A program made the translations under genes and the position numbers. This document shows, piece after piece, positions 25,498 to 33,915 of a stretch of 64,000 nucleotides of DNA. The stretch comes from an uncultured Clostridia bacterium (GTDB lineage: Bacteria; Bacillota; Clostridia; Oscillospirales; Ruminococcaceae). How positions within the stretch are numbered: the stretch's first letter is position 1; the number at the start of each line of letters is the position of its first letter. The stretch lies in contig CAMVNQ010000001.1 in NCBI GenBank assembly GCA_947168885.1, forward strand, positions 434,001 to 498,000. The letters run 5' to 3'. A model generated the notes under the pieces. That model worked only from the letters and a program-made list of their open reading frames with translations, had not been told where the DNA came from and did no database searches.

Positions 25498-26818
25498 GAT
25501 TTTTACCCAAAAAAAGTTTTATATTGATAGCCGCTATATCGGCTGCAACGGTCAGAAGTCCTCCCGCAAGGCTCCACGGAGCCCAAGTAAAGACTATTGC
25601 TCTTATATCCGCGCCGAATATGACCGGAAACAGGATCAGGACTGATGCAAAAAGAATTATAAGTACCGCGTCAAGTACAATGATCACCGTCTTATGCTTT
25701 ATCAGGAGAACAAACACAAGAATCAGGATGCCGGAAATTGTTACTGCGGTAAAGATGATGTCGAATATCGTCCATATATCCTGCGGCAGAGCCCCCGGGG
25801 TTATGCCCGACACAATATCAAGAATACCGTTGCACAGACCGTCTGTGGTGCTTGCCACGTTAAGGCTGCTCAGAACACATACTCCGATCTGTCTGTTTTC
25901 GGAAAAGACTATTCTGGAGGAATAATTCGGTGTGCCGCCGGAATGACCTGTAATATCTTCCGGAAAATGTTCCCAGCCGGAATAATAATCATCAGCATCA
26001 AGACCGGCTCTGACTTTCGCTACGGCATCTTTCAGCGGGTGCTCTGTGCTTCCGATCCATATTTCTATCCAGCGTCCCATGTCTTGGGTATTGGAGTAAA
26101 AATAACCCGCGGGAACACTCGCTTCCCTCACAGGAAGCGGATAATCAAACACCTGCCTGTATCCAAGCCTTGTCCCTTCAGCTATTTCTGAATTCTCCGG
26201 CATTCCCGCAAATGTATTTCTTAGCCCGAGCGGTATGAGTATCTCATTTTCCATATAATCGCGGTATGTCATTCCCGAAACGTTTTCGATCACAAGTCCG
26301 AGCAAATTATAGTTCACATTTGAATAGGCATATTCCGTTCCGGGGCTGCTGTTGAGTTCACGGCCGGAAATAACGGCTGCCCATTCGGAAAGCGTCATAT
26401 CCTCAGATGCGCTCGGATAGTTATTCTCGTTATTGGTGTATCCGCTTTTCTGTTCAAGCAGGTCATTTACCGTAATATCGGCTTTCCGCGAACCGAAGTA
26501 TGCTTCAAATCCAGGAATATAATCCGATATGATGCCGTCTTCTCTGATATACCCGTCGCACATAAGCTTCTGTACCGCAAGACCGGTAAATGCTTTTGTC
26601 ATGGATCCTATCTGATACAGAGACTCATTATTCCCGTAATATGATATATCTCCATTATCATATACGACTGCACTGACATTTTTACAGCCTGTATCCTTCC
26701 GATACTGTGATATAAGCTCGTTTATACCGTTTGCGTTCTTGGCCGGAACTGCCGGAGCACAGGCGGTCGTCATACAGACTATTGACATAAGGACAGCAAT
26801 GATCTTTTTGGTATTCAT
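25430..26818 (-). CDS. Serine hydrolase of the class C beta-lactamase fold, membrane anchored
   Basis: The product is about 462 residues. It has an N-terminal lipoprotein-like signal (MSIVCMTTAC), then a penicillin-binding/beta-lactamase fold: nucleophile motif GSMTKAF (about residue 69), YAYSNVNYN (Tyr-x-Asn) and HSGGTPNYSS (His-x-Gly). Three hydrophobic helices end the protein. Such proteins act on D-amino-acid or ester substrates at the cell surface; true beta-lactamase activity should not be assumed. The start at 26818 has AAGGAGGG, and a clear promoter lies above it. It leads a unit with LytTR and DUF3021. Confidence 0.85.
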   Translation of the reverse strand: MNTKKIIAVLMSIVCMTTACAPAVPAKNANGINELISQYRKDTGCKNVSAVVYDNGDISYYGNNESLYQIGSMTKAFTGLAVQKLMCDGYIREDGIISDYIPGFEAYFGSRKADITVNDLLEQKSGYTNNENNYPSASEDMTLSEWAAVISGRELNSSPGTEYAYSNVNYNLLGLVIENVSGMTYRDYMENEILIPLGLRNTFAGMPENSEIAEGTRLGYRQVFDYPLPVREASVPAGYFYSNTQDMGRWIEIWIGSTEHPLKDAVAKVRAGLDADDYYSGWEHFPEDITGHSGGTPNYSSRIVFSENRQIGVCVLSSLNVASTTDGLCNGILDIVSGITPGALPQDIWTIFDIIFTAVTISGILILVFVLLIKHKTVIIVLDAVLIILFASVLILFPVIFGADIRAIVFTWAPWSLAGGLLTVAADIAAINIKLFLGKNHADHNKTSKGQTSYGHNRIPRV

Positions 26819-26843
26819 ATAAAGCATCCCTCCTTTTTATCAT

Positions 26844-26872
26844 ATTATAGAGGAATACCGGATACTTTTCAA
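26844..26872 (-). promoter_or_regulatory. Promoter of the serine hydrolase / LytTR / DUF3021 unit
   Basis: On the minus strand TTGAAA (26872-26867), 17-nt spacer, TATAAT (26849-26844), 26 nt ahead of the start codon. Confidence 0.75.
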
Positions 26873-27135
26873 TATGCTTGTGCGGATAATGCAAATATAT
26901 CGACACTTGATACAATCGTCGAATATTATAACAGACTTTCGGAGAACTGCCTTCATTATGTATTATATCATACGATAAGAAACATTGCAAGGTAAAATAC
27001 CGCTGATATATTATTTATCGCTGTACAATATAATTGCCTGTAAAACAATAACGCAGCCGCGGATCTCCCCATGTCGGTTCTTCCGTAACGGTCAGGATCC
27101 ACAATCCAGAAATGGAGTTTCGGCGTTAATAATTA

Positions 27136-27164
27136 TTGCATTTGGCTGTATTTTGTGATATAAT
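27136..27164 (+). promoter_or_regulatory. Promoter of xpt
   Basis: TTGCAT (27136-27141), 17-nt spacer, TATAAT (27159-27164). The leader is about 145 nt. I looked for a purine riboswitch core in it and did not find one. Between 26873 and 27135 I see no gene. Confidence 0.65.
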
Positions 27165-27315
27165 AAACACAATAGAGATTTTGATTCACAATTTCTGTAC
27201 AATCTTGCTGCGCACGCTGGTTGTGCGGTAAAGCCTTTACATAATGAACGGTATCCTAACGGCTTCGTGAAAAATGCCGCAGGAACATTGCGGTCACAGA
27301 TTACAGGAGATAATG

Positions 27316-27903
27316 ATGTTTTTTCTGGAAGAGACAATAAGAAATAAGGGAGCCGTTTATCCCGGCAATGTACTTAAGGTGGACAGCTTTCTTAATCACC
27401 AGATCGACGTTGCAGCTCTGGACAGGCTCGGAGAAGAATTTGCCCGAAGATTCACAGGAAAGAGTATAACAAAGATACTCACGATCGAAGCTTCGGGGAT
27501 AGCTGTTGCGTGTTCCGCTGCAAGGTGCATAGGGGTTCCCGTCGTCTATGCGAAGAAAACTCACAGTAAAAATATCGGTATGGATGTATATTCTTCGCGG
27601 GTCTTTTCCTATACCCATGATAAAGAATATGATATCATTGTATCGGCGCAGTTCATCGGACGAGATGACAGGGTGCTGATACTGGACGATTTTCTCGCTC
27701 TCGGAAACGCAGTAAAAGGTCTTATCGGGATATGCGGACAGGCAGGAGCGAGTATCGCAGGCATTGGCATCTGCATAGAAAAAGCTTTTCAGCACGGCGG
27801 AGATGAGCTCAGAAAAATGGGATATGATGTGCAGTCGCTTGCCGTAATAGAAAAAATGTCGGATGACGGAAATATAGTTTTCCGAACCGATGAACAAGGG
27901 TGA
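27316..27903 (+). CDS. xpt: Xanthine phosphoribosyltransferase
   Basis: The product is about 195 residues. NVLKVDSFLNHQIDV near residue 17 is diagnostic of Xpt. The PRPP loop is VLILDDFLALGNAV near residue 122. The enzyme salvages xanthine with PRPP to give XMP. The ATG at 27316 is 5 nt from AGGAGA and fits family length. The gene is the first of a co-directional run with an unknown protein and a PAP2 phosphatase. Confidence 0.9.
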   Translation: MFFLEETIRNKGAVYPGNVLKVDSFLNHQIDVAALDRLGEEFARRFTGKSITKILTIEASGIAVACSAARCIGVPVVYAKKTHSKNIGMDVYSSRVFSYTHDKEYDIIVSAQFIGRDDRVLILDDFLALGNAVKGLIGICGQAGASIAGIGICIEKAFQHGGDELRKMGYDVQSLAVIEKMSDDGNIVFRTDEQG

Positions 27904-27954
27904 AAAAACATTCTATTTCCGGTTTTACGGATCATTTCTTGAAAGGATAATGTA

Positions 27955-28431
27955 ATGAAATTCAAATATGTTCGGATCCAGGGCAAAGAGCTTGCGCGAA
28001 ATACAAAGTATGCAAAGGGCATATTCAGTATGTGCTGGCAGCTTATACAAAACGACGTTATGGAAGAAGAGGACGCCGATCTTTTCAGGGAGATAGACTC
28101 GTGGTTCGCGGAGGAACTTCCGTTTCCGCCGCAGTGCAAGCGGCAGGAGAACGTAGTCTGCTTTTTCAAGACGGAGAACGCGGACACTATGATGAAGATG
28201 ATAAATCCGGCAATGTGGCTGCTGGACAAGTATCATCACCCATTTTATGTCGTTTATACGAACTATCCCGGCGAGATCGTTTACGAGGACGAGTATCAGG
28301 TCGCTGTAAAAGCCGGGGAAGACCTTATTTTTGAAGATGTTCAGAAATCCTGGTCGCCGGACGGCGAGGACTCTGAACCTGATGACTCAGCAAGCACGTT
28401 AAAGACCGATTTGAAAAGGAAAAACTTATAA
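27955..28431 (+). CDS. Soluble protein of unknown function
   Basis: The 158-residue product starts MKFKYVRIQGKELARN behind AAAGGA. No signal or membrane segment is visible. It has a Glu/Asp-rich patch, two Trp-containing helices and an acidic, Ser-rich tail with a basic end (DLKRKN). It ends immediately before the PAP2 gene start (no gap), so they are probably co-translated. I do not recognise the family. Confidence 0.65.
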   Translation: MKFKYVRIQGKELARNTKYAKGIFSMCWQLIQNDVMEEEDADLFREIDSWFAEELPFPPQCKRQENVVCFFKTENADTMMKMINPAMWLLDKYHHPFYVVYTNYPGEIVYEDEYQVAVKAGEDLIFEDVQKSWSPDGEDSEPDDSASTLKTDLKRKNL

Positions 28432-29397
28432 ATGGATATTGATATTCTTTTGGTCCTGCAGGAATTTAGAGAAGGAGCCGGGAGCTTTCTTTCCGACTTT
28501 CTTTCAAAAATGACATTTCTCGGGGAGCTCAACACAGTACTTGTTATTATGGCTGTTGTCTATTGGGCTGTCAGCAAAGAATTCGGAAGTTATCTTTTGA
28601 TGGGCTGGAGCGGGAACAGACTGGTAAACGGTGTTCTGAAAGTAACAGCCTGTGCCTACCGACCGTGGATACGGGATGCCCGCATCATACCATACGGTAA
28701 TTCGATGACAACAGCGACCGGTTATTCTTTTCCAAGCGGTCATACGATGAATGCTGCGACGGTTTACGGCGGCGTAACAGTGAGGAAAGATATGCCGGCT
28801 GCACTTAGGATCATTCTGGGATTAGTCGTTGCATTTACGGCATTCAGCCGCATATACCTCGGAGTACATACCCCGCAGGATATACTGGTCGGCGCGGCAG
28901 CCGGTTTGCTGGTCATGTGGCTTATCGCAAAGATGATGAAATGGATAGAAGCCAACCCTCAAAAAGACTGGCTCGTTCTTGCCGTCGGACTCGGACTGTC
29001 TGCTGCGGTTGCGTTATATGCCGGTCTCAAGCCGTATCCCGAGGACTTTGATGTGAATGGAAATCTGCTCGTGGACGGTGCTAAAATGGCCAATGACACA
29101 TTTAAGTCAGTAGGCTGGTGCTCCGCATTTCTGATAGGCTGGTTCCTCGAAAAACGGTTTGTTCGTTTTTCAACGGATATCCCTTTGATAAAAAGAATCA
29201 CACGAACTGTGATCGGATTACTTGTTTTTTATGCGGTAAGCCTGATCGTTGTCCCGCTGATCAAGGAATGGATCCCCGGTTGGGGCGGTACTATGACGTC
29301 ATGCTTCCTGCAAATGTTTTATGTATCATTTATATTCCCGTGGTGCATTAAGAAATTTGAGGCTCCGATCTCCGGAAAGGCTGATTTAGTCAAATAG
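28432..29397 (+). CDS. PAP2-family membrane phosphatase
   Basis: The 321-residue product has several membrane helices and the three-part PAP2 signature: CAYRPWIRD (near residue 72), SFPSGHTMNA (near 100) and SRIYLGVHTPQDIL (near 138). Family members dephosphorylate lipid phosphates such as phosphatidic acid or undecaprenyl pyrophosphate. The N-terminal pattern (LQEFREGAGSFLSDFLSKMT) is that of gut Firmicute PAP2 proteins. A strong terminator follows. Confidence 0.9.
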   Translation: MDIDILLVLQEFREGAGSFLSDFLSKMTFLGELNTVLVIMAVVYWAVSKEFGSYLLMGWSGNRLVNGVLKVTACAYRPWIRDARIIPYGNSMTTATGYSFPSGHTMNAATVYGGVTVRKDMPAALRIILGLVVAFTAFSRIYLGVHTPQDILVGAAAGLLVMWLIAKMMKWIEANPQKDWLVLAVGLGLSAAVALYAGLKPYPEDFDVNGNLLVDGAKMANDTFKSVGWCSAFLIGWFLEKRFVRFSTDIPLIKRITRTVIGLLVFYAVSLIVVPLIKEWIPGWGGTMTSCFLQMFYVSFIFPWCIKKFEAPISGKADLVK

Positions 29398-29422
29398 CTC
29401 TGAATATATCCCTTACAGAACG

Positions 29423-29456
29423 AATACCCGCAGGTTGTATCCTGCGGGTATTTCTG
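29423..29456 (+). terminator. Terminator of the xpt / PAP2 unit
   Basis: AATACCCGCAGG (29423-29434) and CCTGCGGGTATT (29441-29452) form a perfect 12-bp stem with a 6-nt loop. Confidence 0.85.
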
Positions 29457-29460
29457 TATT

Positions 29461-30261
29461 ACGGCGAAATTAGAGCAGTTCTGTGATGAAAACGGATTGA
29501 CTGTCCGGAGAGAACGGACGGAGGTGTATGGGTATAGTGATCCGGGGCGGAAAACAAAGCATGAGGTTTTTGTGGAAACGCTTGACAAATCGGAGAAAAA
29601 CAGTATAATTGATTATAAGGACGGCATTGTTGACAGCGTAAAAATAACTAATCAAGCTATGATGAATGTACCTGATCTTATTATAACAGGTTCGCCGGAA
29701 AAAGATTTACGCCACAGGAACGCAAGCCGTGAATTACTTCGGAACGCCAAAACTATTCCCACAGGTCACGAAATGTCAATTATCTATGACGCAGATATGC
29801 GAAGAATAAAAGGGCATGGGTATATAAAAGGCAACGAAGGCTCCGTGAATATAGATGATTATACTGAGCCTTATCATGCTTTTCATAATCATCCGAGTGA
29901 TAAGTCGTTTAGTTTTCCGGATATTCGAGGAATGGTTTTGCGTAAAAATATGCTTTCACTTACAGCTCAAGGGAACGGCGGCAGTAAATATGTTATGCTA
30001 CGGCGTAAAAATTGTGATAGTGATGGCTATTATTTATATTTATGCAAGAAAAGTAAGGAGACTCTTTATTCATCGGGCGCAACTAACTTTACTCTTGACT
30101 ACATACACGATAAGAACAGGGAAGTAGAAATAAAAACTTTAATCGCGTTGCTTCCCGATTCGGATAAAGAAGCCTTGTATAGTGCTGTAAGAAAAATAAC
30201 CGATGAATGTATCGCGGAAGGTGGCAAATATGGCTTTGAATACCTTTTCAAAACTGCCTGA
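29461..30261 (+). pseudogene. 5'-truncated phage head-type protein with an HNHPSD metalloprotease-like domain
   Basis: The frame is open upstream without a start (the only early start is TTG at 29497), running into the PAP2 terminator. It carries the segment FVETLDKSEKNSIID, which recurs at 32893, then a C-terminal domain with EMSIIYDADMRRIKGHG and HAFHNHPSDKSFSFPDIRG, the HxHP-x-S/D pattern of JAB/MPN-type metalloproteases. C-terminal effector-like domains of this kind are attached to phage minor head proteins in gut Firmicutes. The N-terminal head part is lost. Confidence 0.5.
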
Positions 30262-30430
30262 ATGGCTTGACGAAGAAACAATTGAGATGCTTAAGCAAGA
30301 TATGGAAGCATACGATGAAACTTATACAGAAGAGGACGAAAAGAGTATTCCGTTCGACGGTAATTACGATGTCGCTCGTTCCCGGGCTTATAATGCGAAA
30401 AGAATATTATCTGAATACGGGATTATTTGA
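30230..30430 (+). CDS. Small acidic protein, phage-module partner
   Basis: The product is 66 residues, starting MALNTFSKLPEWLDEE behind AAGGTGG and overlapping the end of the preceding phage frame by 32 bp. It is strongly acidic and helical. Its position directly behind an effector-like domain, like the small gene at 33391, would fit an immunity or chaperone role, which is only a guess. Confidence 0.45.
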   Translation: MALNTFSKLPEWLDEETIEMLKQDMEAYDETYTEEDEKSIPFDGNYDVARSRAYNAKRILSEYGII

Positions 30431-30438
30431 GGTAGAAA

Positions 30439-30648
30439 ATGGAAATAGAGCGATTTCCTCTGAAAGTATGTCCATTCTGCGGCGAACAGGCGGAACTTAT
30501 GTATGATGAAGCAGATCACAGAGAATACACCTATGTCGTGTGTTCGGGCTGCGGAATAATGACACAAAGATTTTATGCGTGTGTTGAGGAATGTGCAATG
30601 CAGCAAGCCGCAGACACTTGGAATAAACGCTATGAAACAAGCAATTGA
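30439..30648 (+). CDS. Small zinc-ribbon protein, Lar-like
   Basis: The 69-residue product has KVCPFCGEQAEL (CxxC), VVCSGCGIMT (CxxC) and a C-terminal AADTWNKRYE. This order matches phage Lar restriction-alleviation-type and related short zinc ribbons. A GAGGT site precedes it. Length is normal for the family. It belongs to the phage-derived segment and ends just before a terminator. Confidence 0.65.
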   Translation: MEIERFPLKVCPFCGEQAELMYDEADHREYTYVVCSGCGIMTQRFYACVEECAMQQAADTWNKRYETSN

Positions 30649-30650
30649 TT

Positions 30651-30681
30651 AACCGCCCTGACAATCAAGGCGGTTTTCTTA
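30651..30681 (+). terminator. Terminator in the phage module
   Basis: AACCGCC (30651-30657) pairs with GGCGGTT (30669-30675), followed by TTCTT. An equivalent hairpin closes the second module at 33599-33627. Confidence 0.65.
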
Positions 30682-30702
30682 TGCCCGGAAGGAGAAAATA
30701 TT

Positions 30703-30810
30703 ATGAGCGAATACGGAAGCGGACTGACCTTTGGTCAGTGCTGTACAATGGACAAGGAGCGCATCAGTCCCGCGCTCGATATGTATTCGAGTTTTGCGCA
30801 TCGAATATGA
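30703..30810 (+). pseudogene. Truncated start of a phage gene
   Basis: Behind a good GGAGAAAAT site an ATG opens MSEYGSGLTFGQCCTMDK and onward, but the frame ends after 35 codons inside the oppositely oriented STAS fragment. This marks the right edge of the phage-derived insert. Confidence 0.4.
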
Positions 30811-30961
30811 TATCCTCGGTGCCGGAATTTCCGATCGCGTCGAAAATGTCCTTTTTGGTCTGCGCCGCATTGTATGTGTCTATCCTTCCGTCAAGGAAGA
30901 TAGTGAGTGTGTTGTTTTCATGGATGATGTTTACTTTCTTTATGCCGCAGCTGCAAAGCAC
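30764..30961 (-). pseudogene. STAS-domain (anti-anti-sigma) fragment
   Basis: The frame of 65 codons reads INIIHENNTLTIFLDGRIDT-like N-terminal STAS sequence (NNTLTIFLDGRIDTYNAAQ, then EDIIFDAQN). STAS proteins are about 100 residues and carry a regulatory serine after this point; here the sequence stops at the junction with the phage-derived piece (about 30765-30790). So the gene has lost its second half. Confidence 0.55.
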
Positions 30962-30984
30962 ACTTGTTAGTGCTGGTTTCCGCT

Positions 30985-31446
30985 CTATTTGCCTGAATAA
31001 TATTCGATGTTGATCGTGTCATGTTCGATCAGCAAGGAACTCTGATTAAGCTTTTCTATCAGCTCATCAGCCGCCTTATAGACGGTCTCCTTGTCAGCTC
31101 CGTCAAAGTAGCATACAAGAGTGTATTCATGGGTCATGTTGTTTTTCTCATCCTTCCATGCGCCGACAGCTTCCTGTAGGGTATAGCCTTCGAAATACTT
31201 AAGGCATACTTCGTCAACTATGTTTTTCGCTTCTTCGGTGGTCATTTTGAGCTGATATGTGTCCTTGTCATTTGTTCCGACATACATTACATACTGCGTA
31301 TCGGTACCTTCATCGTGCTGCACAGCAGCAGGATCATTTTTTCCGCTGGCATTTCCGGCGTTCAACGCCATAACAAGACATATCGCTGAACAGCACAGGC
31401 TTGCAGCTGAAATTATTATTGCCGAAATACTGATTTTGTCTGACAT
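30985..31446 (-). CDS. Membrane-anchored small protein with DUF3574-like domain
   Basis: The 153-residue product has one N-terminal membrane segment (residues 8-30), a short linker, then a domain of about 100 residues with YVMYVGTNDKDTYQ, GYTLQEAVGAWKDEKN and YTLVCYFDGAD. The order of strand, helix and GYT/G-x-W motif resembles DUF3574, but this is a pattern impression only. It should face the outside. Ribosome site AGGAGGA precedes the start. Confidence 0.6.
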   Translation of the reverse strand: MSDKISISAIIISAASLCCSAICLVMALNAGNASGKNDPAAVQHDEGTDTQYVMYVGTNDKDTYQLKMTTEEAKNIVDEVCLKYFEGYTLQEAVGAWKDEKNNMTHEYTLVCYFDGADKETVYKAADELIEKLNQSSLLIEHDTINIEYYSGK

Positions 31447-31495
31447 ACGTGTTCCTCCTGTACATAACTATAAATATTTGCATTTCCTTTCAAGT

Positions 31496-32755
31496 CTATG
31501 CTCCCGGCATAACGGAAAGGCCTGCCGAGAAACCGGTACCATTGCTGATCACTCCCTGGACGATCTGGAAAGCTCCGTCAAGATACACGATCGCTATCGC
31601 TGCTACAGCCACAACGGGTATGGCGATATCTATAAGCGGCAGCTTATGCGAGCGGGTGTACGAGAACAGCAGCACTACGGGAATAAGGTCTAACATTTTC
31701 ACAGTCTCGCCGAATCCCCATGCTTTCACTACACCGAATGAAGACATCATGTCTTCGCCTGACCTCACGCCTGTGACACTGTATATGAATAGTGAGTGAG
31801 TCACGGTCAGCAGAACCGTTACGATAAAATCGATGATCGAATAAATAATTATTATCAGCACAAGGTGCTTTGCAAACTGAAACGAATTGACGTTTGTGTC
31901 AACGAAAGCGTTATACTGCTCCTTTGTTCTGCCGGTCGCGTAGAACTGCGTCTCACGCCGCTTTATGTAGCGCACAACGGAGAAAAACATCAATACACTT
32001 ACCGGTGGCTTTGTCGTAAGTAACGGCGACACCCACAGCGGCAGCGATATGATCCTGTCGGTCGCCATTATCTTGAGGATGATGCATACAGATTCGTAAG
32101 CTATTGGCAACAGGACGAAGGCGCGAAAAATCCACAGCTTCTTTCCGGTAAAGAAATGCTTCGGTTCATGGTCAAGAAAAAACATGATCAGCGTGCAGAG
32201 AAATACATCGATAAAAATATTGAAGGTCACAAATCCGTTGTATTCTCCCGTTGAGTACAGAAGATCGTCAAGCCGCTGTGCCAGATCGGAACGTTCTCCT
32301 CCGAGCAGACTGCCCGCCAGTCCCAATACATACCGCTCATATATAAACACGAAAATCGCTATTATAAGCAACGACAGCGCTCCGTACACGATCAGAGTGT
32401 TCTTATAGTTGTCGCGTTTCTGAAGAAGGAACGCGAATATCGAAATAAGCAGGAGAGGGAGGGCGGATGCGGATATAAAACTGATGACCTCACTATTAAG
32501 GAAGAACTCATTGGCACTTCCGGTAACTTTGAATTTAAGTCCCTCCACAATAGCGATCTGCGTGATAACGATGCACAGCCAACCCAGCATTTTCAGATGT
32601 GTGTATGAAAGAGGTCCGCGGTACCATATATCCTTGTTTATCGCGAATTTGTCCTTCTTCGGACGCTCGGGTCTTCTGCTGTTTTGTCCTTTTTCATGAG
32701 CCGACAAAGGAGTCTCTTCCGTTGTGACATCGGCATTTTTATTATTGTCGTTCAA
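31496..32755 (-). CDS. Polytopic membrane protein of unknown function
   Basis: The product is about 419 residues with a charged, Asn/Thr/Lys-rich N-terminus of about 50 residues and eight to ten membrane helices. I prefer a TTG start at 32755 (LNDNNKNAD) because TTGGAG lies 8 nt upstream, while the ATG at 32821 has none and overlaps promoter-like sequence. A cytoplasmic-looking loop holds RRETQFYATGRTKEQYN. I do not recognise the family. Confidence 0.6.
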   Translation of the reverse strand: MNDNNKNADVTTEETPLSAHEKGQNSRRPERPKKDKFAINKDIWYRGPLSYTHLKMLGWLCIVITQIAIVEGLKFKVTGSANEFFLNSEVISFISASALPLLLISIFAFLLQKRDNYKNTLIVYGALSLLIIAIFVFIYERYVLGLAGSLLGGERSDLAQRLDDLLYSTGEYNGFVTFNIFIDVFLCTLIMFFLDHEPKHFFTGKKLWIFRAFVLLPIAYESVCIILKIMATDRIISLPLWVSPLLTTKPPVSVLMFFSVVRYIKRRETQFYATGRTKEQYNAFVDTNVNSFQFAKHLVLIIIIYSIIDFIVTVLLTVTHSLFIYSVTGVRSGEDMMSSFGVVKAWGFGETVKMLDLIPVVLLFSYTRSHKLPLIDIAIPVVAVAAIAIVYLDGAFQIVQGVISNGTGFSAGLSVMPGA

Positions 32756-32892
32756 TTGTTTTTCTCCAATCCGTGTAAATCGTCGTAACGGGCAATACGC
32801 CCGATAGCATAAGTATATCATATTTATCGAATAAAATCAAGATTATATTTGTTTATAGCATATCCGTGATTGTAATGATACAATAGATAAAA

Positions 32893-33389
32893 CGTGAGGA
32901 GTTTGCGGAGACCCTTGACAAATCTGAGGAAAGTGGTATAATAAATACAGATGGCGTTCATGCTATCGGTGATAAAGATGCCGAGCCTTATAGTTCTTAC
33001 AGTTTTGAGCCAAGAGTTCATAAAAGCGCAAAAGAAGCTTTTGACACCGAGTATTCAAAAGCGGTGGAAAAGTTCGGACCAATCAACTCGATAAAAGGAG
33101 TTAATGTCCTTAACGACCGTTCGTCTTATGAAGGTTCCTTTAACGACACCAGCGGATGGATTTCCATAAGGCATGCTGAAAAGAAGAACGGATTAAAAAC
33201 AATGATCTCGAATGGCATAACAAGTTGACTAAAATATATGAGATATTTACAAAAGCACAAGCAACCGAAGAAACCGGCTACTCTCTGCCGTCAACTTATT
33301 GTGAAAACAACTTAGAGGAATTCATTGCGGCAAGCTATAAAAAGAATCCGAGCAAGACTGTAATCGAAATTATAACAGGGGGTGTATGA
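32893..33389 (+). pseudogene. Frameshifted phage head-protein C-terminal domain
   Basis: The first part reads EEFAETLDKSEESGIIN, then a domain with VEKFGPINSIKGVNVLN and EGSFNDTSGWISIRH, ending in a stop at about 33228. The remainder continues in another frame (EWHNKLTKIYEIFTKAQ to SKTVIEIITGGV, stop 33387-33389). It shares the FxETLDKSE segment with the remnant at 29461 but has a different C-terminal domain. No start is present. Confidence 0.5.
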
Positions 33390-33390
33390 T

Positions 33391-33570
33391 ATGCAGGAAA
33401 TACCGAAGAGGCTACTTGAATGGTCGGAATTAATTCCGCCTATCGGCGAACGCGTCCTTAAAGAATCTGCACCTGAAGAAATAAAAAAAGAAGCCGTAGA
33501 TTTCGAAAGAGCTTTTTATAAAAAGACTTCAAGAAGAATGTTTACAAACATTGATATCGAGACTGCTTGA
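33391..33570 (+). CDS. Small protein following the phage remnant
   Basis: The product is 59 residues (MQEIPKRLLEWSELIPP start), helical, with a basic end. An AGGGGG site lies upstream. It overlaps no gene and lies directly behind the effector-like remnant, as does the small gene at 30230. Function unknown; an immunity-type partner is possible. Confidence 0.4.
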   Translation: MQEIPKRLLEWSELIPPIGERVLKESAPEEIKKEAVDFERAFYKKTSRRMFTNIDIETA

Positions 33571-33598
33571 AAAACAACGTGTAAAATCATACAGTACG

Positions 33599-33627
33599 AA
33601 ACCGCTCACGAGTTGAGCGGTTTTCTT
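33599..33627 (+). terminator. Terminator in the second phage module
   Basis: AACCGCTCA pairs with TGAGCGGTT across a 4-nt loop, followed by TTCTT. Confidence 0.65.
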
Positions 33628-33648
33628 ATGTCCGAAAGGAGAAACCAT

Positions 33649-33867
33649 TATGAGATATTACGTATCCGCTCAATAGCCCCGCGTCTGTAAGTCTTCGGGG
33701 AAATATGCTAATGTAGTCCAAAGAGGTCTTATCACCGAATTGGAGAGAATTAGCCTATTGACAAAATAGAATCAATAAAAAACCAGAGGCACGAAAAGTG
33801 GCAGGAAATGTATGAATCATATCTATCAAGCGGCAAGAACTTCATAGAATGGTGTATCCCCGATTAA
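33649..33867 (+). pseudogene. Decayed short phage-type gene
   Basis: Behind GGAGAAACC an ATG opens MRYYVSAQ and stops. Further on, a frame with NQRHEKWQEMYESYLSSGK ends at TAA 33867. It mirrors the arrangement at 30703 (terminator, TTATG, GGAGAAA, ATG) and is broken. Confidence 0.35.
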
Positions 33868-33873
33868 ATTCAA

Positions 33874-33906
33874 AGACCGTCAGCTTATTTGCGACGGTCT
33901 TTTTTA
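33874..33906 (+). terminator. Terminator
   Basis: AGACCGTC pairs with GACGGTCT and is followed by TTTTTTA on the plus strand. It separates the phage remnant from the converging acyltransferase gene. Confidence 0.75.
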
Positions 33907-33915
33907 CGAATATAG

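Noticed and set aside
27165-27315. Possible purine riboswitch ahead of xpt
   Set aside because: Xpt genes often carry one, but the conserved core of the guanine aptamer is not found in this leader.
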